The notes: a model not told the origin generated them from the sequence alone. Positions 1-8,610 are shown, counted from the first letter of the stretch. The stretch is DNA of 64,000 bases from Uliginosibacterium gangwonense DSM 18521 (GCF_000373965.1 NZ_KB892863.1:62001-126000); one strand, 5' to 3'. Numbers and translations: made by a program.

Positions 1-1
1 C

Positions 2-82
2 GAAGTGCCCCCGGTTGGAGCTGCGGCCGCTGCGCCGGTGGCAGAGGAAGAAGCTTCTGCGACAGGAGTCCTTAAGCACTAA
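2..82 (+). CDS. 3' end of a truncated upstream gene, Ala/Pro/Glu-rich tail
   Basis: The frame beginning at base 2 is open from the window edge to a TAA at 80-82. It gives about 26 residues, rich in Ala, Pro and Glu and ending in VLKH. Codon choice matches the neighbouring genes. In many betaproteobacteria the gene before pilZ-tatD is holB (DNA polymerase III delta'), which would be the guess from synteny, but this low-complexity tail carries no HolB motif. Another frame stays open to base 203 and overlaps pilZ, but its composition looks less like coding sequence. Identity unresolved. Confidence 0.35.
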   Translation, partial: EVPPVGAAAAAPVAEEEASATGVLKH

Positions 83-178
83 CCTTCATCTTTGCGGTGA
101 TGCCGGTGGCAAGATGGCCGGTATTACAGCAAAGTGGGTGATGGAGTATCATTCTGATTCTCTAAGGGGCTTAGTAAG

Positions 179-547
179 ATGGATCCAAAACAACAGCCAG
201 TGACGACTGCACGCGCAGGGGTGTTGTCGCTTAACATCAACTCAAAATCCGCGCTGTATGCAGCCTACATGCCCTTTCTAAAAAATGGGGGGCTGTTCAT
301 TCCCACTGCCAAGCACTATGGCCCAGGGGATGAGGTATTTATGTTGTTGCAGTTGATGGATGATCCTGCACGCCTTGCCGTGAAGGGCCGTATTACCTGG
401 ATTACGCCTGCCAACGCACAAAACAACAAAACCCAAGGGGTCGGTGTGCAGTTCACCCCCGACGAAGGCGGCAACGCGGTCAAGATCAAGATTGAACAAA
501 TCCTGGCCAATGCGCTGGGTTCCTCGCGTCCTACCCATACCCTTTGA
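179..547 (+). CDS. pilZ: PilZ-domain protein, type IV pilus assembly type
   Basis: A 122-residue single-domain protein, the usual length for the stand-alone PilZ of type IV pilus assembly. It has the family pattern of beta strands around VLSLNI, the GGLFIPT strand (residues about 39-45), RITWITP and GVGVQF. The N-terminal RxxxR and D/NxSxxG c-di-GMP-binding motifs are not evident, as is known for canonical PilZ, which acts through protein contacts (PilB/FimX in other species) rather than by binding the nucleotide. AAGGGG lies 11 bases before the ATG. It sits 29 bases before tatD, an arrangement common in betaproteobacteria. Confidence 0.85.
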   Translation: MDPKQQPVTTARAGVLSLNINSKSALYAAYMPFLKNGGLFIPTAKHYGPGDEVFMLLQLMDDPARLAVKGRITWITPANAQNNKTQGVGVQFTPDEGGNAVKIKIEQILANALGSSRPTHTL

Positions 548-576
548 TTTTTCATTGATCAATTCGATCTGCTCAC

Positions 577-1350
577 ATGTTCGTTGATTCTCACTGCCAT
601 ATTGATTTTGAAGATTTGGCAGCACAGGGCTCTGCCTTGTTTGAACGCATGGCCCAGGCGCACGTGTCACACGCCGTCTGCATTGGTGTGAGTATTGAAA
701 GCCTGCCCAATGTGCTTGCACTGGCAGAGCAGCATGAACATATTTTTGCTTCGGTTGGTGTGCATCCTGAGTACACCGAAGGCGAAGACCCCTCTGTTGA
801 GCGCCTAGTTGAATTGGCGGCTCATCCACGCGTGATTGCAATTGGTGAGACAGGGCTGGACTACTATTGGCACAAGGATCGCCCCGAATGGCAGCGTGAG
901 CGCTTCCGGCGCCACATTCAGGCTGCGCGGGTCTGCAATAAGCCTTTGGTGATTCATACCCGCGAGGCGGCCGAAGATGTGGTCCGCATCCTGCGTGAAG
1001 AGCAGGCGGCCAAGGTAGGCGGGGTGATGCACTGTTTCACTGAAACGCTCGCGGTGGCAGAGCAGGCCATGGCAGAGAACTTCTATATTTCTTTCTCGGG
1101 CATTCTGACCTTCAAGAATGCTACGCAGATCAAGGAAGTGGCGGCAGCCATCCCACTTGAGCGGATTCTGATAGAAACCGATTCGCCTTATCTGGCCCCA
1201 GTGCCATACCGTGGCAAACTCAACGAACCTTCATACGTGCCCTACGTGGCTGCCGAAATCGCGCGCTTGCGTGGCATCTCGCTTGAGGAAGTTGCCGACG
1301 CCACCACACGCAATTTCTTCACTCTGTTCAAGGTTGGCGAGCCCATCTAA
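577..1350 (+). CDS. tatD: TatD-family metal-dependent hydrolase (DNase)
   Basis: A 257-residue TIM-barrel hydrolase of the TatD family, cytoplasmic. Metal-ligand motifs are all present in order: SHCHIDF at the N terminus, IGETGLDYYW, VIHTREA, MHCFTE, and IETDSPYLAP near the C terminus. Family members are Mg-dependent 3'-5' exonucleases or deoxyribonucleases linked to DNA repair; the exact substrate of this copy (TatD versus YcfH/YjjV) cannot be told from sequence. It follows pilZ closely and is probably cotranscribed. A strong hairpin follows the stop. Confidence 0.88.
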   Translation: MFVDSHCHIDFEDLAAQGSALFERMAQAHVSHAVCIGVSIESLPNVLALAEQHEHIFASVGVHPEYTEGEDPSVERLVELAAHPRVIAIGETGLDYYWHKDRPEWQRERFRRHIQAARVCNKPLVIHTREAAEDVVRILREEQAAKVGGVMHCFTETLAVAEQAMAENFYISFSGILTFKNATQIKEVAAAIPLERILIETDSPYLAPVPYRGKLNEPSYVPYVAAEIARLRGISLEEVADATTRNFFTLFKVGEPI

Positions 1351-1372
1351 TCATCTGATTGATGCGTGGTTG

Positions 1373-1398
1373 ATGTAAATCCTGATAGGGATTTACAT
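1373..1398. terminator. Hairpin after tatD, 10-bp perfect arms
   Basis: Arms ATGTAAATCC and GGATTTACAT flank a 6-base loop (TGATAG), 22 bases after the tatD stop and 132 bases before kduI. There is no U-tract on either strand, so it is a weak intrinsic terminator at best. Its symmetry would also suit an operator for a dimeric regulator of kduI. Confidence 0.5.
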
Positions 1399-1530
1399 GC
1401 TTGCAATGCTTGGCTTTTCCTCTCCCCGTTCTGTACTAGAATGCTTGTCTGTCTTATGGTTCGCATGTCAGACAGCTCGGCCCGAGAGCCCCTTGCGTGT
1501 GAATCTACCTAACCAAATAGCGGAGTGACC

Positions 1531-2370
1531 ATGCAGATCGATATTCGCCAATCTTGCAATGCAGCTTATACCAAGACTCTTGACACCGAAGGTTTGCGCA
1601 AGGAGTTCGTGGTTGAGCAGATTTTTGTGGCTGACCAGATCACTATGACCTATAGCCATGTTGATCGCCTTGTTTTCGGTGGCATCATGCCGGTGGCTGC
1701 CGTGGTTACTCTACCGGATCTGGGCAAGACCTACGGTACGTCCTTCTTCCTGGAGCGCCGCGAGATGGGGGTCATCAACATCGGTGGTGACGGTGTGATC
1801 GTGGTCGATGGGGTGGAGTACGCAATCGCCGCCAAGGAAGCGCTTTATATCGGCAAGGGTTCCAAGGATCTCTCTTTCAAGAGCAAGTCTGCCGCCAACC
1901 CGGCCAAGTTCTACTACAACAGCACGCCTGCCCACGCTGCCTACCCGACCAAGAAAATCACTCAGGAAATGGCCAGCCCACAAACGATGGGGGACGTCAA
2001 AAATTCCAACCGCCGCACCATCAACAAGTACATCGTGCCGGGTGTGGTGGACTCCTGTCAGCTTGTCATGGGCATGACCGTTCTGGAAGAAGGCAGTATG
2101 TGGAATACCATGCCGTGTCATACCCATGAGCGTCGCATGGAGGTCTATTTCTACTTCAATTTGCAGGCCGATGCAGCAGTTTTCCATTTGATGGGTGAGC
2201 CGACTGAAACCCGCCATGTGGTGATGCGCAACGAACAAGCCGTCATCAGCCCGAGTTGGTCGATCCACTCCGGTGTGGGGACGCAGGCTTACACCTTCAT
2301 CTGGGGGATGTGCGGTGAAAACCAAACCTTCCCGGATATGGATCATGTGGCCATGACGACCCTGAAGTAA
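1531..2370 (+). CDS. kduI: 5-dehydro-4-deoxy-D-glucuronate isomerase (KduI)
   Basis: A 279-residue cupin-fold isomerase, matching the standard KduI length of about 278. KduI (EC 5.3.1.17) converts 5-keto-4-deoxyuronate, the product of unsaturated oligogalacturonide cleavage, to 2,5-diketo-3-deoxygluconate. Recognisable parts are the N-terminal [17 protein letters not shown], the metal-binding segment [15 protein letters not shown] with two His and Glu, and the C-terminal FPDMDHV. The ATG at 1531 is chosen because CGGAG lies 5-9 bases upstream; a GTG at 1525 falls inside that site. Its usual pectin partners (kduD, pectate lyases, kdgK) are absent here, so it stands alone with its own bidirectional terminator. 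Confidence 0.92.
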   Translation: MQIDIRQSCNAAYTKTLDTEGLRKEFVVEQIFVADQITMTYSHVDRLVFGGIMPVAAVVTLPDLGKTYGTSFFLERREMGVINIGGDGVIVVDGVEYAIAAKEALYIGKGSKDLSFKSKSAANPAKFYYNSTPAHAAYPTKKITQEMASPQTMGDVKNSNRRTINKYIVPGVVDSCQLVMGMTVLEEGSMWNTMPCHTHERRMEVYFYFNLQADAAVFHLMGEPTETRHVVMRNEQAVISPSWSIHSGVGTQAYTFIWGMCGENQTFPDMDHVAMTTLK

Positions 2371-2387
2371 TTCAGGCATATTAAGGT

Positions 2388-2418
2388 AAAAAGCCGGGTT
2401 TTGTGACCCGGCTTTTTT
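2388..2418. terminator. Bidirectional intrinsic terminator, kduI / ybdK
   Basis: A 9-bp stem (AAGCCGGGT with ACCCGGCTT) and a 6-base loop are followed by T6 on the plus strand and T5 on the minus strand. It lies between the convergent kduI (stop 2370) and the YbdK-type ligase gene (stop 2450), so it should serve both transcripts. Confidence 0.9.
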
Positions 2419-2449
2419 GTATGTGCAACAAGTAAAACGATGCCTTCTA

Positions 2450-3565
2450 TTATTGCGTGAAACGTAGCAAAGCGGCATTCACCATCTCTTCGACAGAGCC
2501 CCTGTCGACATATTCGTTTCGCAGATACCCTGCATCATTACCGCCTAACACGATCTGGCGAATCTCTTCCAGCGCAGATAGGCTTCCAAGCTTTTCTGCG
2601 ATGGGTTCGATGAGGTCCAAGGTGTTTTGGATATCATCCCGCAGCAAGGTTTGTTCATAGCTCTTAGGGTGAACAATCATGCCATCCAAACCAAAACGGC
2701 ACGCCTGGAAACGGTTGTAGTTGTAGACTAGATAATCGTCTTCAGCGGGGGGCGCATCGTGGCATTCCAGCAGATAGCCGGAAAGTGCTTGCAGATAACA
2801 CGCCAGCGCTGCAGCACGCTTGACGCATAACGGGGTGTCGCATACACGTAGTTCAATCGTCCCATACTCTGGTTTGGGGCGAATATCCCAGTAAAAATCC
2901 TTCATGCTCTTGACGATACCCGTGCGCTCCATTTTGTCAAAATATTGGGTAGAAAAAACATCCCATTGTAGTAGGAAGGGTGCCCTGCCACTCAAAGGAA
3001 AGGCAAATACAGAGTTCAAGCGGGCAGAATTGAAAAGCGTATCTGTACCCTGCACGAAGGGAGAGGATGCGGACAGCGCAATGAATTGTGGTACGAAGCG
3101 GCTGAGTGCATGCAAAAGAAAGAGCGCCTTATCTCCACTCTCGCAACCGATATGGATATGCTGACCAAAAATGGTAAATTGCTTGGTGAGATAACCATAG
3201 AGTTCAGAGACTTCGAGGAACCTGGGTTTGGGAAAGATGCGCCGATCCGACCAGTGTTGAAATGGATGAGTGCCACCACCGCAGATGCCAATATTAAGAC
3301 GCTCGCCAGCCAGGAGGAGAGTATCCCGAATCTCCAGCAGTTGTCCGAGTAGCGGGCCATATTCAGTTTGCACGTCAGTGGAGATTTCAATCATGCTTTC
3401 GGTGACTTCTGGCGTAACGTTTCCAGGGAAAGGTTTACGCCTGAGCAACTCCAGCATGTCCGGGCAGGCAGCTGTCAGATCGAAATCACTTAGGTTAACC
3501 AACTGCAACTCAAGCTCTACGCCCATAGTCAGGGCGTGTGAGGTTTTGAAGTTCTCGATCGGCAT
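2450..3565 (-). CDS. ybdK: YbdK-type carboxylate-amine ligase (GCS2 family)
   Basis: A 371-residue member of glutamate-cysteine ligase family 2. Visible motifs are GVELELQLV near the N terminus, VTPEVTESMIEIST, GGGTHPF with its catalytic-site His, GQHIHIGCESGD, and YGTIELRVCDTP. E. coli YbdK has weak gamma-glutamylcysteine synthetase activity; the physiological amine and acid of most homologues are unknown. The ATG is preceded by AGGAGG lying inside the end of the antiporter gene, only 3 bases upstream, so the two are translationally linked. The position behind a Kef-like antiporter suggests that the ligase makes a gamma-glutamyl compound connected to ion efflux; that link is inference. Confidence 0.82.
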   Translation of the reverse strand: MPIENFKTSHALTMGVELELQLVNLSDFDLTAACPDMLELLRRKPFPGNVTPEVTESMIEISTDVQTEYGPLLGQLLEIRDTLLLAGERLNIGICGGGTHPFQHWSDRRIFPKPRFLEVSELYGYLTKQFTIFGQHIHIGCESGDKALFLLHALSRFVPQFIALSASSPFVQGTDTLFNSARLNSVFAFPLSGRAPFLLQWDVFSTQYFDKMERTGIVKSMKDFYWDIRPKPEYGTIELRVCDTPLCVKRAAALACYLQALSGYLLECHDAPPAEDDYLVYNYNRFQACRFGLDGMIVHPKSYEQTLLRDDIQNTLDLIEPIAEKLGSLSALEEIRQIVLGGNDAGYLRNEYVDRGSVEEMVNAALLRFTQ

Positions 3566-3568
3566 ATC

Positions 3569-4756
3569 TTAGCCCTCCTGTCTTTGGGGTATCTCATGTG
3601 ACCAGCGCAAGGATAGCCAAGTCAGTATCGGTCCGAACAGTTCCATTGCCATGGCCGCTGCTGCCAGTGGGGCGAATTGATCAACCAAGTCTACGCCAAT
3701 GTGACGAGTTTGCTCCAATACCAAAATGACGAATACGGATAATGGCGCCATAGCGAGGCCGGTGAAAATCCCCTTTTTCCATGAAATTCCGCTGACATGA
3801 GAAAGCATGGTGGTGCTGAAAATCTTTACGGCTTGCCTAGAAATGACAACGACAAACCCAAGAAGGATGCCAGATTGAACATTCCTCCACTCCAGCGATG
3901 CGGCAACAAACACAAACAGCAGCACTGAGAACAGGTCGCCCAGTGTTCCGAACCCACGCTGAGAATAGTTCAGCACGGCACGACGATGGCGGGAAAAAAG
4001 CCCAAATGTTAGCGCTGCCAGCACAGGAGATAGCTTAAGGCTATGTGTAAGTGATACAAGCAGGATGACTGCAAGGGCAAAGGCCAGGGTCGCATCATGA
4101 CAGCTGCGCTTGAGCAGGCGTAGCAATGTCGGCATTGCCATGCTCATCATGATGCCGAGCAGTACCGAGGCAAGAATGACGAAACCACTGCGATAAATGG
4201 CTTGTGAAAGCTCTCCCGAGGTTTGAAACACAAATAAGCCCACGACAACCTTGAACGCAAATACGGCTAATACGCAATTCAGGGTAGAGAGATGAATTGC
4301 ACGCTCGCTGACTTGCCCGGCGCTGCGGTGCTCATTGATAACACGGATAATGGCTGCAGGCGAACTTGCCATGGATAATGTGGCAAGCAGCAGCGATGTT
4401 GTTTGGGGTTGTTCCCACCACATGCTGAGCGCGTACACGACCACGAACGTCAGACAGGACTCTGTGATTGAGGTAATCCCTATCCATGGGTTCGCGCGTA
4501 ACCATGCGAGGTTGATTCGATGCCCGCATTCAAAAAGAATCAGGCCGAATGCAATGTTTGCCAACAGAAGCATGGCGTCTGTGTTGGCGGGTGGCAAAAT
4601 CGCCAACTGTGTGGGGGCGAGAAGAAAGCCAACTAATGCATAAGTGCTGATGCGTGGCAGTTTTAGTCGCCCGTATGCATATTCACCAATGCACCATGCC
4701 AATAGAATGACAAGCGGCCAGGCGATGTCTGATATCAAGGTGGGCAAGTCAATCAT
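3569..4756 (-). CDS. CPA2-family cation/proton antiporter, Kef-like membrane domain only
   Basis: A 395-residue polytopic inner-membrane protein with about 12 hydrophobic segments, of the Na+/H+ exchanger (CPA2) type. It starts MIDLPTLISDIAW and ends with a polar tail; there is no C-terminal RCK/TrkA-N nucleotide-binding domain, so it is not a full KefB/KefC. The start at 4756 is chosen because AAGGAG lies 7 bases upstream; an in-frame start 72 bases earlier would add a charged, non-membrane leader. It lies between the MarR regulator gene (103 bases upstream) and ybdK (3 bases downstream). The transported ion (K+, Na+) cannot be told from sequence. Confidence 0.8.
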   Translation of the reverse strand: MIDLPTLISDIAWPLVILLAWCIGEYAYGRLKLPRISTYALVGFLLAPTQLAILPPANTDAMLLLANIAFGLILFECGHRINLAWLRANPWIGITSITESCLTFVVVYALSMWWEQPQTTSLLLATLSMASSPAAIIRVINEHRSAGQVSERAIHLSTLNCVLAVFAFKVVVGLFVFQTSGELSQAIYRSGFVILASVLLGIMMSMAMPTLLRLLKRSCHDATLAFALAVILLVSLTHSLKLSPVLAALTFGLFSRHRRAVLNYSQRGFGTLGDLFSVLLFVFVAASLEWRNVQSGILLGFVVVISRQAVKIFSTTMLSHVSGISWKKGIFTGLAMAPLSVFVILVLEQTRHIGVDLVDQFAPLAAAAMAMELFGPILTWLSLRWSHEIPQRQEG

Positions 4757-4859
4757 ATGATCTCCTTGTGGTCGACAAAACAAAATTCGTTTTGTCCGGT
4801 TGATTGGATGATTCCGTTTCCAAATCAATCCGTGCCCATTGATTCAGCGAAGGGAGCTG

Positions 4860-5345
4860 TTACATATCTGCTAAGGGAGTGTCTTCCCCGTGTAATGCCA
4901 GTGAATCCATCTTTGCAAGCAACTCTGTTAGGTTTTTGTGAAGGCTGGTGAGGGTGGAATAGGGCATTTTCCCTAATGCATCCGGCAGTACGCCTTGCAT
5001 GGGGCCAGGGGCCGCTTCCAGGCGCCTTTGCCCCAGTTCGGTGATATACAGCAGAACCATGCGGCTGTCCTGACTGCTGCGTTCCCGCTTTGCAAAACCT
5101 AGTTCAACGAGCTTCTCAACCAAGTTGCTGGCGGTTGTTTGGTGAACCGACATGGTCTTTGCCAATTCCGTGACCCGGATACCGGGGTGTTCGGCAATGG
5201 CTGCCGCTGCCCAAAGTTGAGAACCGCTGATGCCGACTGTTTTCTCAATAAGCTGAAAATGGCGTCGAACCGATTTGAAGATGATGCGAAACTGGCGTAA
5301 CACTTCCAGATCCAGTGCATAGGCCTCGATTTGTGGCGACGTCAT
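4860..5345 (-). CDS. MarR-family transcriptional regulator
   Basis: A 161-residue winged-helix regulator. The core runs from FKSVRRHFQLIEKTVGISGSQLW (dimer and first DNA-binding helices) through GIRVTELAKTMSVHQTTASNLVEKLVELGFAKRERSSQDSR, which is the MarR recognition helix and wing. The ATG at 5345 is chosen because the family domain starts about 20 residues later; the open frame continues 41 codons upstream without a good start. The gene sits between clcA and the antiporter on the same strand and is likely to regulate them. Palindromes in its upstream region share a 10-base core with the clcA promoter (see separate entries). Few Cys residues, so an OhrR-type peroxide sensor is not suggested. 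Confidence 0.82.
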   Translation of the reverse strand: MTSPQIEAYALDLEVLRQFRIIFKSVRRHFQLIEKTVGISGSQLWAAAAIAEHPGIRVTELAKTMSVHQTTASNLVEKLVELGFAKRERSSQDSRMVLLYITELGQRRLEAAPGPMQGVLPDALGKMPYSTLTSLHKNLTELLAKMDSLALHGEDTPLADM

Positions 5346-5448
5346 GGTAAGTATGTGATCTTTGTTGTAGTACAAAAAACATGTGGATGCATTTTGAAAT
5401 TGCCCCCACTGAAGGCAGATCCTCTTGCTATTGTGCTTCCATGTTAGC

Positions 5449-5470
5449 ATGTAAATACATTTGCACAAAT
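5449..5470. promoter_or_regulatory. Overlapping palindromes upstream of marR, putative operator
   Basis: Two short inverted repeats lie end to end: ATGTA-AA-TACAT (5449-5460) and ATTTG-CA-CAAAT (5459-5470), just past the clcA stop and about 105 bases before marR. Their junction, AATACATTTG (5454-5463), recurs in reverse orientation at the clcA promoter (6829-6838). A MarR dimer site is the natural reading; this is inference. Confidence 0.45.
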
Positions 5471-5473
5471 ATT

Positions 5474-6823
5474 TTAGTGGTGATGGATGCCTTGCTTGAC
5501 ACCCGCGGCTTCAAGTTGCAGGCGGGAGAGGGTTCCATAAAGGCCAGGTGAGACCAGGCGCGATATCAGGCTGGCCAGTAGGGCTGTAGCCATGAGGCTG
5601 AGCACCATTCCATGCCCGTCGATCATCTCCATTACAATGACGAAAGAAGTAATGGGTGCTTGGGTGGCCGCTGCCAGAAAACCTACCATCCCCAGCGTAG
5701 CCAGCGGCATTGCAGGGGTATGAAATAGGATGGAGACATCATTGCCAAACCCGGCGCCAATCGCCAGAGATGGGGCAAAAATCCCGCCTGGAACACCGCT
5801 CCAGTATGAAAGCCAGGTGGCTACAAACTTGATCAGCACGTAGATGATCGGCATCTGTCTTGATCCCTCCAGAATCTCGCGGGTATAGGCGTAGCCACTG
5901 CCATGGGCCGCTCCGTCGCTTGCGAGGCCCAGCAACGCAATGCCAAAGCCGCACATACCTGCAAACCACACGGGGTGGCTGCGCCGGAAAGTGTGGATGC
6001 ATCCCTGCACACCGGTGCTGGATTCGATCAGCAACCGCGAAAACAGCCCGCCCAAGCTCCCTGCCCCCAGCGCGCAGAACAGGGCGGGAAAGATCAGGTC
6101 TGAATCAAGCCGACTAATCTGGAGGCGCCCGAAGTAGGTGAAATTCCCTTCCAGGGATATGGCTACCACACCAGCCAGAACAATCGCGGAGACCACTATT
6201 CCGCTCGATTTCTGCTCAAATTGGCGCGAAAGCTCTTCAATTGCAAAAATGATTCCAGCCAGTGGCGTGTTGAACGCAGCAGCAATACCTGCTGCACCAC
6301 CGGCCAACAGCAAATCGCGTTGACTGATGCGGGGCAAAGCCCCGCCAATCTGCTGAAATGCATGCATCACGCTGGCTGAGATCTGAACAGAAGGCCCCTC
6401 CCGTCCAGTGGAGAAGCCTGCAAGTAAGGCACTGGCACCAAGGACTATTTTGGCCAACGCCAGACGCAGGGAAACAAAGCGTTTCACCATGGTATCGGGA
6501 AGTGCAGGGTGCAGTGCAGACATGACTTGTGGGATGCCACTGCCGGCGCTGCCTGGGGCAAAGCGTTGGGTGAGCCATACCACAGCCATGCCACCTATGG
6601 GGGTGAGGATCAGAGGCCACCAGATGGAATGGTGCCTGATGCCGCCAAACAGATCGATGGCCCGGTTTGTCATCCATGTGAAGCACACTACGACCAGACC
6701 GGCACATGCGGCAGCAACCCAGACCACAAGACGTTCCCTCCAGGCGGAGAAGCGAACAAGATCAAGGCGGATGAGTTGTTTTTTGAGAGAGGAGGACAGA
6801 CGCACTGGACTCGGAATTTGCAT
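5474..6823 (-). CDS. clcA: CLC-family H+/Cl- exchange transporter, no CBS domains
   Basis: A 449-residue polytopic membrane protein of the CLC family. Anion-filter motifs are present: GSGIPQV, GREGPSVQ with the external gating Glu, and GGIFAPSLAIGAG. The internal proton-transfer Glu appears in FAIEELSRQF, so a coupled antiporter is more likely than a channel. There are no C-terminal CBS domains. In E. coli ClcA supports extreme acid resistance. The ATG at 6823 has no Shine-Dalgarno site, and a TATAAT lies only 12 bases before it, so the message may be leaderless or nearly so. It is followed by the MarR gene and a cation/proton antiporter gene on the same strand. Confidence 0.88.
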   Translation of the reverse strand: MQIPSPVRLSSSLKKQLIRLDLVRFSAWRERLVVWVAAACAGLVVVCFTWMTNRAIDLFGGIRHHSIWWPLILTPIGGMAVVWLTQRFAPGSAGSGIPQVMSALHPALPDTMVKRFVSLRLALAKIVLGASALLAGFSTGREGPSVQISASVMHAFQQIGGALPRISQRDLLLAGGAAGIAAAFNTPLAGIIFAIEELSRQFEQKSSGIVVSAIVLAGVVAISLEGNFTYFGRLQISRLDSDLIFPALFCALGAGSLGGLFSRLLIESSTGVQGCIHTFRRSHPVWFAGMCGFGIALLGLASDGAAHGSGYAYTREILEGSRQMPIIYVLIKFVATWLSYWSGVPGGIFAPSLAIGAGFGNDVSILFHTPAMPLATLGMVGFLAAATQAPITSFVIVMEMIDGHGMVLSLMATALLASLISRLVSPGLYGTLSRLQLEAAGVKQGIHHH

Positions 6824-6828
6824 TTAGA

Positions 6829-6841
6829 CAAATGTATTATA
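6829..6841 (-). promoter_or_regulatory. clcA -10 element overlapped by putative MarR-site core
   Basis: On the minus strand TATAAT (6836-6841) overlaps AATACATTTG (6829-6838), the same decamer found in the palindromes upstream of marR. The distance to the ATG at 6823 leaves room for a 5' leader of only about 5-7 bases. No convincing -35 hexamer is seen at 16-18 bases, which fits a regulated promoter. Confidence 0.4.
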
Positions 6842-6884
6842 ACGTCAGAGTCCAATGATCCATAGCTGTGCGCGTTAGGTGGTT

Positions 6885-6972
6885 GGTTTACGATCTGTAG
6901 TGACAGGAGGCGCGGGGGAATGGGGTCCTTTACACACGCGCCAATAAGCCCCCCGTTGCAAGATCGTAAACC
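6885..6972. repeat. Long-range inverted repeat after ssuB (12-bp arms)
   Basis: GGTTTACGATCT (6885-6896) and AGATCGTAAACC (6961-6972) are exact complements separated by 64 bases. Inside lies a second pair, GGCGCG (about 6910-6915) with CGCGCC (about 6937-6942). The whole 88-base element lies just beyond the ssuB stop (6977) and before clcA (start 6823). It could be the ssu operon terminator or 3' processing structure. There is no U-tract, so a small mobile or REP-like element is also possible. Confidence 0.5.
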
Positions 6973-6976
6973 TTGC

Positions 6977-7813
6977 TCAGATTGCCCAACGTACCTGTCC
7001 AGCTGGGGGCCATAAGGGGTCGGCGGTAAGCTCCAATGGTTGTGGGTAGTGGTTCTGCTTCAAGACCTGCCGTAGCACATGCTCTTCCAAGGCAGCAAAC
7101 TCCTTGCCCCGCTCTCGGGGGCGTGGCAACGGCACTGGCAGGTTGAGCGTGATACACCCCTCATCAATCAATACGATCCTGTCTGCCAGCGCCACGGCTT
7201 CCGTAACGTCATGGGTGACTAGCAATGCTGTAAAGCCATGTTCACGCCATAGGCGTTCGATCAATGTATGCATTTCAATCCGCGTCAGGGCATCCAGGGC
7301 GCCTAGTGGCTCATCCAGCAGTAGCAAACGTGGTTGATGGGCCAGCGCACGTGCCAAGGCTACTCGCTGCCGTTGTCCGCCGGATAGGCGAGCAGGCCAG
7401 TCATGAGCCCGGTCGGCAAGCCCCACCTCGTTGAGTACGCTTTGCGCCAGGGGAAAGGCATCCGGTCCCAAGCCCAGCAGTACATTATCGATGACGCGTT
7501 TCCACGGTAGCAGGCGTGAATCCTGAAACATGATCCGCGTGTCATGCCTGCGGTCTTCCGCCACGCCATCGTAGAGTATTGCCCCAGCCTGATAGGCTTC
7601 CAACCCGGCAACCAAGCGTAACAAGGTACTTTTGCCGCATCCGCTACGCCCGACGATGGCGACAAACTCGCCCGGCTTGATCTCCAGATTGATGTCATGC
7701 AGAACCTGGCGTTGGCCATAGTGCTTGGCAATCGTTTGCAGGCGTAAGGCAATCCCGGAATCGGAAAGCTGAGGGGCTGCGACTGCAGCTGTTTCAATGG
7801 GGTGATTATGCAT
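6977..7813 (-). CDS. ssuB: Sulfonate ABC transporter ATP-binding protein SsuB
   Basis: A 278-residue ABC ATPase of the nitrate/sulfonate/taurine class. Walker A is GRSGCGKST (residues about 54-62), the signature is [15 protein letters not shown], Walker B is [13 protein letters not shown], and the H-loop is [11 protein letters not shown]. It energises aliphatic-sulfonate uptake with SsuC and SsuA at the inner membrane. The ATG has GAGGAG 8 bases upstream, and the gene begins 11 bases after the ssuC stop. It is the last gene of the operon. Confidence 0.93.
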   Translation of the reverse strand: MHNHPIETAAVAAPQLSDSGIALRLQTIAKHYGQRQVLHDINLEIKPGEFVAIVGRSGCGKSTLLRLVAGLEAYQAGAILYDGVAEDRRHDTRIMFQDSRLLPWKRVIDNVLLGLGPDAFPLAQSVLNEVGLADRAHDWPARLSGGQRQRVALARALAHQPRLLLLDEPLGALDALTRIEMHTLIERLWREHGFTALLVTHDVTEAVALADRIVLIDEGCITLNLPVPLPRPRERGKEFAALEEHVLRQVLKQNHYPQPLELTADPLWPPAGQVRWAI

Positions 7814-7824
7814 ACCTTGGCTCC

Positions 7825-8601
7825 TCAGGATTGGTAGGCTGGATGCCAGCGCAACCAGAAACGTTCCAATGCCCGTGCAATCAGGTCAGCAAGCTTGCCC
7901 AGCAAGGCGTAGACGAGAATGCCGACCAGCACGACATCTGTGCGCAGGAACTCTCTGGCATTCATTGTCATATAACCAATGCCCGCATTGGCAGAAATGG
8001 TTTCTGCCACAATTAGCAGTACCCACATCAAGCCTAGGGAGAAACGTACACCTACAAGGATGGACGATAAGGCGCCGGGAAGTATGACTTCACGGTAAAG
8101 CGCCCAGCGCGAGAGCCCATAACTTTTCGCCATTTCGATCAATCCCGGATCGACTGAACGTATGCCGTGAAAAGTATTGAGGTAGAGTGGAAAGAATACG
8201 CCGATTGATACGATAAAGAGTTTCGCTCCCTCATCAATACCAAACCATAATATGACGAGCGGAATGAGTGCCAAGGGCGGGATGTTGCGCAGCATCTGCA
8301 AACTGGTATCGAGCAATGTTTCCAATTGGCGGAAACTGCCTGTTGCCAAGCCCAGCAATAGGCCTGCGCCTCCCCCAATGGCAAATCCAAGCAAGGCCCG
8401 CTGAGTGCTGACCAGAACATGGTATGGAAGCTCACCACTCAAGGTCAGCTCCCAAGCCGCCTGGGCGACGCTCGCTGGCGATGGAAGTATGCGTACCGAG
8501 ATAAACCCAGTCTGTGCCAGCACCTGCCATAATATGAGCAGGGCAAGTGGTGGCAACCAGGGCGTCAGGCGCTGCCAACGGGGAAGGGAAGGGCTTGCCA
8601 T
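7825..8601 (-). CDS. ssuC: Sulfonate ABC transporter permease SsuC
   Basis: A 258-residue BPD-type inner-membrane permease with about six transmembrane segments and the EAA-loop region around [27 protein letters not shown]. It forms the membrane channel for sulfonates with SsuB. AAGGAG precedes the ATG by 6 bases. It starts 9 bases after ssuD. Confidence 0.93.
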   Translation of the reverse strand: MASPSLPRWQRLTPWLPPLALLILWQVLAQTGFISVRILPSPASVAQAAWELTLSGELPYHVLVSTQRALLGFAIGGGAGLLLGLATGSFRQLETLLDTSLQMLRNIPPLALIPLVILWFGIDEGAKLFIVSIGVFFPLYLNTFHGIRSVDPGLIEMAKSYGLSRWALYREVILPGALSSILVGVRFSLGLMWVLLIVAETISANAGIGYMTMNAREFLRTDVVLVGILVYALLGKLADLIARALERFWLRWHPAYQS

Positions 8602-8610
8602 GATGACTCC

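Noticed and set aside
3569-4756. Full KefB/KefC glutathione-gated K+ channel
   Set aside because: The protein ends after the membrane domain; there is no RCK/TrkA-N domain with a GxGxxG site.
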